DNA of 64,000 nt from Chloroflexota bacterium (GTDB taxonomy: Bacteria; Chloroflexota; Anaerolineae; B4-G1), in assembly GCA_012514315.1 (NCBI GenBank), contig JAAZAN010000091.1:1-64000 (forward strand), in the 5' to 3' direction. Made by a program: the position numbers and the translations under genes. Shown here piece by piece: positions 8,765 through 18,148 of the stretch (positions are counted from its first letter, which is position 1; each line of letters begins with the position of its first letter). The notes beneath the pieces are model-generated. The model had not been told where the DNA came from. It ran no database searches and was given only the letters and a program-made list of their open reading frames with translations.

Positions 8765-10846
8765 ATGAGAAGCCTTGCACGGGGCTCACAACGGATCGCG
8801 CTGATCGGATTGCTTGGCAGCGCACTGCTGTTTCTGGTCATTGCGATGCTCAGGCAACATACCCTGGCGACCACGAGCACGGCGTCGTACATACCCCTCA
8901 CCGGGGATGCCCACTGGGAAGGCGAGTGGCACATCTCGGAGCTGGGGGCCGACCCTGGTGTGACGGGTACGTCGCGCGTCACTATTCCCTTCACCGGCAC
9001 TGAGTTCGCGGTGACCGTACGACGCAGCGACTATCGGGCATATCTGTTTGTCAGCATAGACGGGTCTCCATCTAAGCTGCTGCCTCGAGAAACGCGTGGC
9101 GCCTACCTGGTGCTGACCTCGCCGGATGGACAGCCGGAGGTGACAACCGTTCAGGTTGCTCGTGACTTGGCAAGCGGGCCACACTCCGCCACCATCGTTG
9201 CCGAATACGGCTGGGGCCAGTGGCCGCTTGTCGGCTGGCAGGTTGGAGAACGGGCCAGTACGCTGATGTACGACCGAGCTTTGCGAATCGTGGCGATCGT
9301 TGCGCTGATCTGCCTGCCGATGGCAGGCTCCGGGATCTGGCGCGTATGTCGACGTCCAATCCGTCGTGGGGCAACGTTCTTCCGGCGGTCGGTTGACAGA
9401 ATGCGTGCGTGTGCTGTTCCTGCATGGACGTCGTTCACAGGTAGCTCACTGGGGCGCACTTGGTTAGCTCTGCGGGCATACGCAGCCGATCACGATACGC
9501 TGGCTCTCACTCTAGCGTTGGCCACCGCCGGGGCTTTCTACTTCTCGCCCTGCCCCCCCCTCACCGTTGTGGCAGGATTGGGCCTCTTTCTCATCATTCT
9601 ACTGAGATTGGACGTTGGAGTTGGCCTGGTGGTAGCAACTGCGCCCTTCTACCGCCATCCACGACCGCTGCTGGGCAAAGCGTTCGCGATGTCCGAGATC
9701 ACGTTGCTGCTCTCCGCCGTCTCGTGGGCTGTGGGCCAATGGCATGCATGGCTACAAACAGGAGGGTGGGAGTCACCACAGTCAGCTAACCGGTGGAAAC
9801 CGGACGGTCTGGATTGCGGAATGGTGGCCTTCGCGATTGTCGGCCTGCTATCCGTCGCGAACGCAAGCCACGTGCACGTCGCCTTGCGCGAGTTTCGTCT
9901 GATCATCCTGGAACCAGTGATCCTCTACCTGATCTGGCGCACCGCCTGCTTCGACCGGCGAGGCTTGTGGCATATTGTCGATCTGATGGCGCTGAGTGCT
10001 GCTGCCGTCGCAGCCATTGGCCTGGTGCAGTACGCACTGGGCGTCAACATCATCACGGCCGAGGAGGGGTTCCGTCGGCTTCGCTCGGTCTATGGATCCC
10101 CGAACAACGCCGCGCTCATGTTGGGCAGAGTCCTTCCCCTACTCCTGGCGATAGGGGCTTGGGGTACGTCCCGCAAGCGCCGGATCGCCTACGTGTTCGT
10201 CGGCCTGCTCGTAGCGCTGGCGATCCTGCTGAGTTTCTCCAAGGGCGCTATCTTGCTGGGTGTCCCGATCACACTGTTGGCGTTGGGCTTCCTGCGCGGC
10301 AGACCGTGGTCGTGGGCTGCGGTTGGGGCGCTTGTTCTGGCTGGCCTGGCGAGCATTCCACTCCTGCGCACACCGCGCTTCGCCACACTGTTCGACACCC
10401 AGAGTGGATCGACTTTCTTTCGCTTGCAGGTCTGGCGGTCCGCGTGGACTATGTTCCTCACCGCTCCGTGGCTGGGCGTCGGACCCGACAATTTCCTCTA
10501 TCTCTATCGCAGTCGCTTCATCCTACCGGCTGCCTGGCAGGAACCCAACATCTCACAAGCCCACAATGTGTTCCTCAACTACGCCACGCGGCTTGGAGTG
10601 GCGGGCCTCTGCACCGGTATCTGGTTGCAAATCGCCTTCTGGAAACAGGCGTTACCCCTCCGCCATCTGTGCGATCGTGATCGATGCGCCCTAGCCTTGG
10701 GGACAATGGGCATGATGGCCAACTTCCTGGCTCACGGAATGGTGGATTCGACCTACTTTGTGATCGATATGGCCCTGATCTTCGTGACAACACTGGGACT
10801 GGTACAATGGGTAAGAAGGAGCAAGGACTATGGAATCGAGAGTTAA
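8765..10846 (+). CDS. O-antigen ligase/polymerase-like membrane protein with extracytoplasmic N-terminal domain
   Basis: 693 aa. One N-terminal helix (about 13-28) is followed by a beta-rich, probably extracytoplasmic region (about 40-165), then a dozen or so hydrophobic segments. The Wzy_C-type periplasmic loop and following helices include the conserved W-x-x-F-L-x-x-P-W-L-G-V-G-P-x-N-F and HN motifs seen in O-antigen ligases and polymerases (about 555-610). It likely polymerises or transfers a lipid-linked glycan outside the membrane. Its last 17 bases overlap the next gene. The unusual part is the soluble N-terminal domain, which typical WaaL/Wzy proteins lack. Confidence 0.78.
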   Translation: MRSLARGSQRIALIGLLGSALLFLVIAMLRQHTLATTSTASYIPLTGDAHWEGEWHISELGADPGVTGTSRVTIPFTGTEFAVTVRRSDYRAYLFVSIDGSPSKLLPRETRGAYLVLTSPDGQPEVTTVQVARDLASGPHSATIVAEYGWGQWPLVGWQVGERASTLMYDRALRIVAIVALICLPMAGSGIWRVCRRPIRRGATFFRRSVDRMRACAVPAWTSFTGSSLGRTWLALRAYAADHDTLALTLALATAGAFYFSPCPPLTVVAGLGLFLIILLRLDVGVGLVVATAPFYRHPRPLLGKAFAMSEITLLLSAVSWAVGQWHAWLQTGGWESPQSANRWKPDGLDCGMVAFAIVGLLSVANASHVHVALREFRLIILEPVILYLIWRTACFDRRGLWHIVDLMALSAAAVAAIGLVQYALGVNIITAEEGFRRLRSVYGSPNNAALMLGRVLPLLLAIGAWGTSRKRRIAYVFVGLLVALAILLSFSKGAILLGVPITLLALGFLRGRPWSWAAVGALVLAGLASIPLLRTPRFATLFDTQSGSTFFRLQVWRSAWTMFLTAPWLGVGPDNFLYLYRSRFILPAAWQEPNISQAHNVFLNYATRLGVAGLCTGIWLQIAFWKQALPLRHLCDRDRCALALGTMGMMANFLAHGMVDSTYFVIDMALIFVTTLGLVQWVRRSKDYGIES

Positions 10847-11516
10847 CCTTCTCAACACGATCATCCTCCTGGCTGTTCTGGCTGTGGTTGTGGTCGTCGG
10901 CATCCTGCTCGTTATGTCCGTCAGGCAGCTCGTCAATCCTCTCGAACGCGCAGAGGAAGCGCTATCCAAGCAGATCGCGGCGATCACGCATCCGACTCCC
11001 ACAGTGATTCCCGATCCGGTCACCATCATACGCCAGGTGCGCGCTCTGAGTCGGCTGGAGACAGCATCCTACACCATCGAGAAGATCATCACGGCCGAAT
11101 CCGGGCAAGGGCCCTTCTCGTTCTTATTCGGCGATCGCCTGATCCTGGTGGCGCATGGCCAAGTTATCGCGGGCGTCGACCTGGCAAAGATCCAGGAAGG
11201 CGACATCGCTGTCAGTGAGGACAGCATAGCGTTCATTACGCTCCCGCCCGCTGAGGTTTTCGTGACCGTCCTCGATAATCGGCAATCGTACGTCTACGAC
11301 CGCGACACCGGCATGATCGGGCTCAATCCCAGCCTGGAGACTGCGGCACGACAGGCAGCGGAAGACGAGCTTCTGAAAGCGGCTATCGAGGGAGGACTCC
11401 TGGAGACAGCTCAACAGAACGCTGAGGTCTACCTTCGCCACTTGATCGTGGCGCTTGGTTTTCACGATGCAAGGTTCTCCATCGCACCGACCCCTGAGCC
11501 TATACCAGCGGACTGA
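10830..11516 (+). CDS. DUF4230 family membrane-anchored protein
   Basis: 228 aa: one N-terminal transmembrane helix (about 9-30), a short linker, and an extracytoplasmic domain of the DUF4230 type (about 65-215), recognisable by the R-x-L-x-R-L-E-T-A-x-Y start, the VAHGQVIAGVDL strand and a C-terminal helix with E-x-x-L-R-x-L. The family has no known biochemical role. A strong site (AAGGAGCAAGGACT) precedes the ATG, which lies inside the end of the ligase-like gene, so expression is coupled to it. Confidence 0.75.
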   Translation: MESRVNLLNTIILLAVLAVVVVVGILLVMSVRQLVNPLERAEEALSKQIAAITHPTPTVIPDPVTIIRQVRALSRLETASYTIEKIITAESGQGPFSFLFGDRLILVAHGQVIAGVDLAKIQEGDIAVSEDSIAFITLPPAEVFVTVLDNRQSYVYDRDTGMIGLNPSLETAARQAAEDELLKAAIEGGLLETAQQNAEVYLRHLIVALGFHDARFSIAPTPEPIPAD

Positions 11517-11545
11517 GTGTGCACCTGTCATCGGTGGCAGGAGAC

Positions 11546-11574
11546 TATTCAACCCTTGACGTACGCAGTATAAT
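11546..11574 (+). promoter_or_regulatory. Possible promoter of the epimerase gene
   Basis: TATAAT at 11569-11574 in the context AGTATAATCAGCC, the same context as at 2241-2253. The -35 (TATTCA, 11546-11551) is weak. A good ribosome-binding site (TAAGGAGG) precedes the ATG at 11604, so this mRNA would have a normal leader. Confidence 0.45.
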
Positions 11575-11603
11575 CAGCCGATCTCAGAGCTAAGGAGGTC
11601 CAC

Positions 11604-12554
11604 ATGCGTGTACTGATCACCGGCGGGGCGGGATTCATTGGCAGTCATCTATGCGACCGCCTGCTGAAAGATGGTCACGAGGTCATCGCGATGGACAACC
11701 TGCGGACGGGTACGGTCGACAATATTGCACACCTGTCCGGACACAACCGCTTCCACTTCATCAAGCACGATGTGACGAACTACATCTTCCTAGAGGGTCA
11801 TCTGGATGCGGTGTTGCACCTGGCCAGCCTGCCCAGCCCGGTTGACTATCTCAACCTGCCCATCCAGACACTCAAGGTCGGCGCTCTGGGCACTCACAAG
11901 ACACTGGGCCTGGCAATGGACAAAGGCGCCCGCTTTCTACTGGCCTCAACCTCGGAAGTCTACGGAGATCCTCTCGAACATCCGCAGAGCGAGACCTACT
12001 GGGGCAATGTCAATCCCATCGGGCCCCGAGGTGTATACGATGAGAGCAAACGATTTGCTGAAGCGCTCACGATGGCGTACCAGCGCTACCATGGCGTCGA
12101 CACGCGGATCGTACGCATTTTCAACACCTACGGCCCGCGGATGCGCGCGGATGACGGCCGAGTGGCGCCCAACTTCATCTGCCAGGCTCTGCGCGGTGAC
12201 CCACTGACGGTGTACGACGATGGCAGCCGCACCCGGGGTTTCTGCTACATTGATGATATGGTTGAGGGGATGGTCAGGCTGCTGCATTCGGACGAACGCC
12301 TCCCGGTGAACCTGGGTAATCCGTCCGAGGTTTCAGTGCTCGAGTTTGCGCAGATTGTGCTCAGGCTGACGCGGAGTCCCAGCGAGATCCAGTTCGTTCG
12401 ACCGACCGACGCACGTACAGCGGATGATCCCAAAGTACGCTGCCCCGATATCACAAAGGCCAAACGGCTTCTGGACTGGAACCCATGTGTGCCGCTGGAG
12501 GAAGGGCTCCGCCGCACGGCGGACTACTTCCGAATCAAGCTAGGACTCGCTTAA
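11604..12554 (+). CDS. UDP-glucuronate decarboxylase (UDP-xylose synthase)-like SDR
   Basis: 316 aa extended short-chain dehydrogenase. It has the NAD-binding GGAGFIGSH at 7-15, a Ser/Thr-rich strand (STSEVYGDP), and the catalytic Tyr145-x-x-x-Lys149 within GVYDESKR. The combination of [11 protein letters not shown] before the Tyr and the overall length favours UDP-glucuronate decarboxylase, which makes UDP-xylose, over UDP-glucose 4-epimerase. The product would feed the glycosyltransferases in this block. AGGAGGT lies 7 nt upstream of the ATG. The stop is 3 nt before the next gene. Confidence 0.85.
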   Translation: MRVLITGGAGFIGSHLCDRLLKDGHEVIAMDNLRTGTVDNIAHLSGHNRFHFIKHDVTNYIFLEGHLDAVLHLASLPSPVDYLNLPIQTLKVGALGTHKTLGLAMDKGARFLLASTSEVYGDPLEHPQSETYWGNVNPIGPRGVYDESKRFAEALTMAYQRYHGVDTRIVRIFNTYGPRMRADDGRVAPNFICQALRGDPLTVYDDGSRTRGFCYIDDMVEGMVRLLHSDERLPVNLGNPSEVSVLEFAQIVLRLTRSPSEIQFVRPTDARTADDPKVRCPDITKAKRLLDWNPCVPLEEGLRRTADYFRIKLGLA

Positions 12555-12557
12555 GCG

Positions 12558-14054
12558 GTGGTGGATAGCGTGCTGAGTGACAGTTCGAGCCTTCGAAGGC
12601 GTACACTACCGGCCTTGCTCCTCCTCGTGGGATTGCTGGCCGCGATATTGATTGTGCGCCTCACTCTGCTGGATGCCACAGTCGTCGTACTGCTGGGCAT
12701 CGGGACGTTGGTAAGTGCTGTTGAGCCCCTGGCTGGCTTGACCCTGGCGCTCTTCCTGGGCCTGATGAGAGCTTACTTGCAGACTGAGGTCCCGCAGATT
12801 CCGTCCCAGATCGGCCAGGTGTTTGTTATCCTGTCACTGGGATCATGGTTAGCGGCTGGATTGGCCCGACGCAGTCTGCGGATTCGTCATTCGCCTCTGT
12901 TGCTGCCTCTCATCGGATTCCTGGGTACAGCCATCCTATCACTCTGGAGCGCGGTCGACCTTGCCAGCTACGGACTCCCCGAGTTCATCAAGTGGCTCCA
13001 GATCTTGGCCATCCTCGTGCTTGTTCACGACACCCTTACGCCGCGGAAGCTGCCGTGGCTCTTCTGCGCACTGGTCGCTATCGGCCTATTTCAGGCCGCG
13101 ATAGGCATCTACCAGTTTCGCCTGCGAGGTGACGGCCCAGACCATTTCGCCATCCTGGGAGGCCAGGCCTATCGCGCCTACGGCACTTTCGAACAACCCA
13201 ACCCGTTTGCAGGGTTCCTCGGCCTCACGCTATCGATAGTCGTAGGGGTGGGAGCCGCAGCCGGCCAGGAGACCCTAATACGATGGTTCAAGCGCAAGAG
13301 CGCGGGCCACACGAAGCCCGAGCTCGCGACATGGTGGTTCTGGCTTGCGATCGTCGCCGCGGCGCTGATCGCAGCGGCACTTGGCATGTCCTGGAGTCGT
13401 GGCGCATGGATTGGTTTCGGTGGAGCGCTTCTCGCGATGGCAGCAGCTTTACCCAACAAACCACAGGCACGACTGGCCCTGATCGCATCGCTGATCATCG
13501 TCGGCCTTGGACTGTTTTTCAGTGGCGTGCTGCCCGTGTCGGTCACTGAGCGGCTCACCAGCTTCGCTGAGGAAGTGCGCTTGCGGGACGTGCGCGGGGT
13601 GGGCATCAACGATGCGAACTTTGCCGTACTCGAACGACTGGCCCACTGGCAGGCCGCGGTAAGTATGTGGAGATCTCGATTCTGGACCGGCGTGGGCCTG
13701 GGATGCTACGAACCGGCCTATCCACTCTTCGCGCTCATCAACTGGCCAATCGCGCTGGGACACGCGCATAACTTCTACCTGACCATCGCGGCTGAGACGG
13801 GCGCTCTTGGTTTGATCACCTATTCGATCTTCTGGGTCGCCGTCTTCTTGTACACATGGCGGGCTACCCAACATACACGCGGGCTGTCACGGGGGCTGGC
13901 CATCGGAATGCTTGGGGCCTGGATGCACCTGAGCATTCATCATGTGTTGGACAACCTGATCGTGAACAACGTTCATATCCTGATCGGAGTTCTGCTGGGA
14001 CTCCTGGCGTACATCGTCAGCGCGATGCGGAAAGGAGTCGAGGCCACCGCATGA
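12558..14054 (+). CDS. O-antigen ligase/polymerase-like membrane protein, second copy
   Basis: 498 aa with ten to twelve hydrophobic segments and a Wzy_C-type extracytoplasmic loop (about 360-400) containing F-W-T-G-V-G-L-G-x-Y and the conserved HAHNFYL. It differs from the 693-aa protein at 8765 by lacking the soluble N-terminal domain. The likely role is polymerisation or ligation of a lipid-linked glycan. The start is GTG at 12558; GTG codons at 12561 and 12570 are alternatives. The stop overlaps the GtrA start as ATGA. Confidence 0.8.
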   Translation: MVDSVLSDSSSLRRRTLPALLLLVGLLAAILIVRLTLLDATVVVLLGIGTLVSAVEPLAGLTLALFLGLMRAYLQTEVPQIPSQIGQVFVILSLGSWLAAGLARRSLRIRHSPLLLPLIGFLGTAILSLWSAVDLASYGLPEFIKWLQILAILVLVHDTLTPRKLPWLFCALVAIGLFQAAIGIYQFRLRGDGPDHFAILGGQAYRAYGTFEQPNPFAGFLGLTLSIVVGVGAAAGQETLIRWFKRKSAGHTKPELATWWFWLAIVAAALIAAALGMSWSRGAWIGFGGALLAMAAALPNKPQARLALIASLIIVGLGLFFSGVLPVSVTERLTSFAEEVRLRDVRGVGINDANFAVLERLAHWQAAVSMWRSRFWTGVGLGCYEPAYPLFALINWPIALGHAHNFYLTIAAETGALGLITYSIFWVAVFLYTWRATQHTRGLSRGLAIGMLGAWMHLSIHHVLDNLIVNNVHILIGVLLGLLAYIVSAMRKGVEATA

Positions 14055-14536
14055 CAACCGTTACGAGATTGATTACCAACAATCGGAAGGAGATCACGCG
14101 ATTTCTCAAGTTCGCCGTCGTTGGTACCATCGGTACAGTGGTGGACTTCGGCGTTCTCTACATACTCCACGTACTGATTGGCTTACCAATCGTGCTGGCC
14201 AATACCTGTTCATTCTCGGTAGCTGTACTGAGCAACTTCACGTGGAACCGGTACTGGACCTACCCCGACTCGCGCTCCAAACCAATTCGTACACAGTTGC
14301 TGCAGTTCGTCGTCGTCAACATCATTGGGTGGGGACTCAACACGCTGATCCTTGTCGCGCTGCGCGGACCGTGCACCGCCTTCGTGGGACAGGTTGGCCT
14401 GCAAATGGCACTGATCACCGATCCTGCGACCGCCTATAAGTTCGGCTACAACTTGGCCAAGGTGATCGCCACGGGCGTCGTGCTGTTCTGGAACTTCTTC
14501 ATTAATCGTATCTGGACCTATTCGGATGTCACCTGA
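14051..14536 (+). CDS. GtrA family membrane protein
   Basis: 161 aa, four transmembrane helices with the GtrA/DPMS pattern: FLKFAVVGTIGTVVDFGVLYIL at the first helix (about 19-40), NFTWNRYWTY after the second, and a closing WNFFINRIWTY motif. GtrA proteins are thought to help move polyprenyl-phosphate-linked sugars across the membrane. I placed the start at the ATG that overlaps the previous stop (ATGA); this is far shorter than the longest open frame but matches the family length. Its stop overlaps the next start. Confidence 0.85.
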   Translation: MTTVTRLITNNRKEITRFLKFAVVGTIGTVVDFGVLYILHVLIGLPIVLANTCSFSVAVLSNFTWNRYWTYPDSRSKPIRTQLLQFVVVNIIGWGLNTLILVALRGPCTAFVGQVGLQMALITDPATAYKFGYNLAKVIATGVVLFWNFFINRIWTYSDVT

Positions 14537-15657
14537 TGCACATTGGAATTGATTACACGGCCGCCGCTCGCCAACAGGCCGGCATCGGCCGTTACACACG
14601 AGAACTGATTCACGCCCTGCTCAAAGCTGATACTCGCAACACGTATGTCGCTTTCGCGGCCAGCGGAGGTCTCAACTCCGAAGCTTTCGACGCTCTTCTC
14701 ACACTTCCGGCGCGGCTTCGAAAGGTACCTCTCACCGATGACTGGTTGGCGCGTATCTGGCATCGACTGCGGCTTCCCATCCCTGTGGAGACAGTAACTG
14801 GTCCACTGGATGCATTCTACTCACCGGACTTCGTACTCCCACCAACTCGACCCGGCACACGCACACTGCTAACCGTCCACGATCTATCTTTCCTGCGGTA
14901 TCCTGACCATTTCGTGCCCAAGCTTGTACGCTACCTGAGCGAGGTCGTTCCCCGCTCCATCGAACGCGCAGACCGGGTGTTGGCGGACTCGCGGGCCACA
15001 AAGGATGATCTCACAACCTACCTCAACGTAGCGCCGGGCCGCGTTGAAGTGCTCTACAGCGGTGTCGACACGCGGTTCACGCCCACACCCGGGCCGAATG
15101 AGAGCGACAATATCCGCAAGCGCTACGGGCTTGATGAACGCCCCATCGTACTTACTGTGGGAACAATACAGCCTCGCAAGAACCACGCACGGCTGATTCA
15201 GGCCTTCGCTACGCTGGGCGACGATCTCCAGTTGGCCATCGGCGGCGGTCAGGGATGGCTCTACGACGAGGTGCTCCAAGCGGTCGTTCAGCACAGTGAC
15301 CGCGTGCGCCTCCTGGGATTCGTGAGCGACGCGGACCTGCCTGCTCTCTACCGCAGCGCCACACTATTCGTATTTCCGTCATTCTATGAGGGCTTTGGTC
15401 TACCCGTTCTGGAGGCTATGGCGTGCGGTGTTCCTGTTGTGTGTTCCAACACCTCATCGTTACCTGAGGTGGCCGGTGATTCTGCGTGCCTGGTCAACCC
15501 GCACGACACGGATGCCCTGGCTTATGCCATGGCACAGTGCCTTGAGGATACCCAGTTACGCAGTACAATGGTGTCCAAAGGGCTTGCCCAGGCTCAGCGC
15601 TTCACTTGGCGAAAGGCGGCGCAGCAGCTTCTGACCATCTTCGACGAGCTTGGCTGA
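14536..15657 (+). CDS. GT4-family glycosyltransferase
   Basis: 373 aa, GT-B fold. The N-terminal domain carries the GIGRYTRELI loop near residue 16. The C-terminal Rossmann domain (about 190-373) starts with VGTIQPRKNH and contains the E-x7-E motif (Glu285 and Glu293 in YEGFGLPVLEAM) that contacts the nucleotide sugar. It belongs to the mannosyl/glucosyl GT4 group; the donor sugar cannot be told. It overlaps the GtrA stop and is the last gene of the glycan block. Confidence 0.88.
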   Translation: MHIGIDYTAAARQQAGIGRYTRELIHALLKADTRNTYVAFAASGGLNSEAFDALLTLPARLRKVPLTDDWLARIWHRLRLPIPVETVTGPLDAFYSPDFVLPPTRPGTRTLLTVHDLSFLRYPDHFVPKLVRYLSEVVPRSIERADRVLADSRATKDDLTTYLNVAPGRVEVLYSGVDTRFTPTPGPNESDNIRKRYGLDERPIVLTVGTIQPRKNHARLIQAFATLGDDLQLAIGGGQGWLYDEVLQAVVQHSDRVRLLGFVSDADLPALYRSATLFVFPSFYEGFGLPVLEAMACGVPVVCSNTSSLPEVAGDSACLVNPHDTDALAYAMAQCLEDTQLRSTMVSKGLAQAQRFTWRKAAQQLLTIFDELG

Positions 15658-15698
15658 GTTCTGATCGGGCGTCACGAGCAGCATACTGAGGAAGAGCT

Positions 15699-17084
15699 AT
15701 GGTCAACCTGATGCGTTGTCGATATTGCGGGCTACTGCAGGACGAACCTCGCGGCGTGAAGGTCTGTGCGCACTGTGGGGGAGAGCTCGTCTTTGAACAG
15801 CCCTCCACTCCATCGAGCTACATCACGGCTCAACTGGAGCTCGACCAGATCACTGCGCCGGCTGATCAAATCGTCGAGCGTCACATCATCGTGACGGTTA
15901 GGACACCGAAACAGGTCCCCTTTCAGGAAGCCGCTTCAGTGTCCATGGGACGTGCGCCTATGGGCTTCCACGCTGTACTCGATGTCTCAGGCTCTATGCG
16001 GGGTGAGAAACTGAATGCCGCTATGGAGGGTATCAGGCAAGCGGTGCACCGCCTTCACACAGGTGATGTGTTTTCGCTCACCACCTTCGCCAGCAATGTG
16101 CAGTGCCTGCTGCCGCCCCAGACGATTGAAGACGCCGTGCGCCCAGAAGTCGAGCGAATCCTTGCACGCTTGCAGGCCGGTGGTCAGACTGCGCTATGCG
16201 GCGGCCTCGAAGCCGGCATCCAGGCAGCCAGCTCCAGGCCTCAGGAAGTCAACCTGGTACTCCTGCTCAGCGATGGGCAGGCCAATATTGGAGAGCTCGA
16301 TCTGGAGAAGGTCGGTGAGAGGTCGTATTCTGCCCGCGACCAGGGTATCACAACCTCTACGATCGGTGTGGGTGGCGACTACAACGAGGCCCTGATGGTG
16401 GAGATCGCTACTCAGGGTGGAGGCCGGTTCTATCACGTCTTGCGCGCTCACCAAATCATGCAGTTCATCGCCGGCGAGTTGGGCGAAATCGCTGCCTTGG
16501 CCGGTCGGGACGTTACACTCAACCTGGCGTTGCCTCCTGGTACTGGACTGCAGCCCTTCTCGTCAGCCTACCGCGTCACAGGGCAATCCACAATTGACCT
16601 CGGTGACATCCCTCTCGACACAGAGCTCGAGGTGGTGATCAGACTGCTATTGCCTGCCCAGCAGGTCGGTTCCAGGCTTTCTATGGATGGCCAGATCGCG
16701 TATCAGACGCCCGCCGGTCACACATTGACCACCTCGCTGAACCCAGTCACCCTGCGCTTCGTGCAACCAGGGGAGTTCGGCGTGCGAGATGGCGCTGTCG
16801 CGCCAATTGTCGAACGCGTGATCGAACAGATGAAGGCGCGTGGTGTACTGGGCCGTGTGAGAACCGGTGCTGTCAGCGGGCAGGTCGCCGCTGAACAGGT
16901 CGCTCAGCGCAATCTATCCGAGCTGAGTCGCTACGCTGCATTGCTGGGCGAGGAGCGCGCAAAGGAGCTAGCCAACGAACAACGCCGGCTATATGAAGCG
17001 CTGCACACGGCGCCTGCTTCTGCAAAGGCAACCGCCTTCCAGGCCTTTAGGCAGCAACGAGGTACGAAGGACTTCGACGTATGA
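15699..17084 (+). CDS. Zinc-ribbon and von Willebrand factor A (VWA) domain protein
   Basis: 461 aa. A zinc ribbon (CRYC ... CAHC, residues 7-26) is followed by a VWA domain (about 90-265) with a complete MIDAS: Asp95-x-Ser97-x-Ser99, a Thr in the QTALCGG loop, and Asp in LLLSDGQ. The rest is beta-rich with a helical tail, as in the Mg-chelatase-like/VIT-type stand-alone VWA proteins. There is no signal peptide, so it is cytoplasmic. A GAGGAAGAG site precedes the ATG at 15699; ATG 15711 is an alternative. It is followed by two small unknown genes that may be its partners. Confidence 0.82.
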   Translation: MVNLMRCRYCGLLQDEPRGVKVCAHCGGELVFEQPSTPSSYITAQLELDQITAPADQIVERHIIVTVRTPKQVPFQEAASVSMGRAPMGFHAVLDVSGSMRGEKLNAAMEGIRQAVHRLHTGDVFSLTTFASNVQCLLPPQTIEDAVRPEVERILARLQAGGQTALCGGLEAGIQAASSRPQEVNLVLLLSDGQANIGELDLEKVGERSYSARDQGITTSTIGVGGDYNEALMVEIATQGGGRFYHVLRAHQIMQFIAGELGEIAALAGRDVTLNLALPPGTGLQPFSSAYRVTGQSTIDLGDIPLDTELEVVIRLLLPAQQVGSRLSMDGQIAYQTPAGHTLTTSLNPVTLRFVQPGEFGVRDGAVAPIVERVIEQMKARGVLGRVRTGAVSGQVAAEQVAQRNLSELSRYAALLGEERAKELANEQRRLYEALHTAPASAKATAFQAFRQQRGTKDFDV

Positions 17085-17128
17085 TATGCTCAAACGCCCC
17101 AGCAACCAGTGACTGAGTACGGTGAGTT

Positions 17129-17506
17129 GTGGATTCAAGCGGCGATGTCGATCGAATGCTACCCATCTACTGCAGCAATGGCGAGTGGACCGCCATACTG
17201 GTTGGCATCTACATCTTCGACACTCACGGTGAATGGATTGCCTGGCTCGACGGCACGCACGTGTACACCCGCGATGGAATGTACGCGGGCTACCTCGCGA
17301 ACGACGGTCGCATACTTCGGCAGCGAGTACTCGAAGGCCGCCCGATGCGCCCATGTCCACCAGCGCCGGCCAAGATCAAGCCGCCCTCCAAAGTGCCCCT
17401 GGCGCCGATGTTTGCTGAGCTACCATGGCACGTGGTGGATTGCTTCGAGGAAGACCCCGATATCTTCATGCGAATCTCCGATCTGCGCCCGGACTGGGAG
17501 GACTAG
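17129..17506 (+). CDS. Small protein resembling a 4-fold beta-flower domain
   Basis: 125 aa. Residues about 10-75 contain four short repeats of a G-x-W/Y ... D/DG pattern (NGEWTAIL, HGEWIAWLDG, DGMYAGYL, DGRIL). This fits the small 4-fold beta-flower type of domain found in environmental bacteria, although I identify it only by pattern. A proline-rich linker follows and then an acidic C-terminal tail ending in WED. No catalytic residues are visible. The start is uncertain: GTG 17129 is used here, ATG 17156 also fits. It lies 44 nt after the VWA gene and 3 nt before the next gene. Confidence 0.65.
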   Translation: MDSSGDVDRMLPIYCSNGEWTAILVGIYIFDTHGEWIAWLDGTHVYTRDGMYAGYLANDGRILRQRVLEGRPMRPCPPAPAKIKPPSKVPLAPMFAELPWHVVDCFEEDPDIFMRISDLRPDWED

Positions 17507-17509
17507 CGC

Positions 17510-18148
17510 ATGGTGACGCGAACCTGGAAGTGGCGCTTGCCGACGCTATTCGTCAGCCTCGTTCTCCTGGGGATCGGACTCATCGGTCCGTGGATTCCCC
17601 ATAGGACTGCAGCGCTCACCGTCACTGGACTCAGTCTCGTGGAGTTCGCGAAGTTCTTCCCCGAGGTGCAGGCCGGCACAGTGGGCATCACTCGCGCCCT
17701 GTTCGTCCTGCCACTCATCACTCTGGCGGTTGAGCTGGGATTGCTGATCCACGGCTCTGTCAACGCGATATCCGCGCGCATCGTTGCGACCGGGGCGGCC
17801 CTCTTGGTTGCGCTTGGGGCACTCCCCCCCTATCAGTTCCTTCGGGAGCCGGACTACCGTCTGCAACTCGGCCTGGCCATCGCAGGGCTTCTGCTCGTGT
17901 TGCTGGCGATACCGAGCAGTCTCTTGCCATCGCGTACCCGAGGAGCACTGGTCAGCGCGGTCGCGCTCGCCGGCATTGCGCCAGCCACGCTGCAATTCCT
18001 GCAACTACACCCGCTAGTGGAGGCACTGTACAAGACTCCGCTGCCATTCGGCTGGGGAGCGGTGTTGTGCTGGATCAGTGGGTTGGGACTGATCTTCACC
18101 GGTTTCTCGGCAGCCTTCAGCCGGGACCAGCGTGGAGCGCTGGGCTAG
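17510..18148 (+). CDS. Hypothetical membrane protein, six helices
   Basis: 212 aa with about six hydrophobic segments and little else: helices near 12-30, 62-82, 88-106, 118-138, 147-163 and 178-205, and a basic cytosolic C-terminus. I do not recognise the family. It starts 3 nt after the beta-flower-like gene and is likely co-transcribed with it and the VWA gene. It is convergent with the minus-strand gene at 18145 and overlaps its end by 4 nt. Confidence 0.7.
   Translation: MVTRTWKWRLPTLFVSLVLLGIGLIGPWIPHRTAALTVTGLSLVEFAKFFPEVQAGTVGITRALFVLPLITLAVELGLLIHGSVNAISARIVATGAALLVALGALPPYQFLREPDYRLQLGLAIAGLLLVLLAIPSSLLPSRTRGALVSAVALAGIAPATLQFLQLHPLVEALYKTPLPFGWGAVLCWISGLGLIFTGFSAAFSRDQRGALG

Noticed and set aside
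9793..10680. 295-codon frame inside the ligase-like gene
   Set aside because: Same-strand shadow frame with a biased Arg/Pro composition and no recognised domain.
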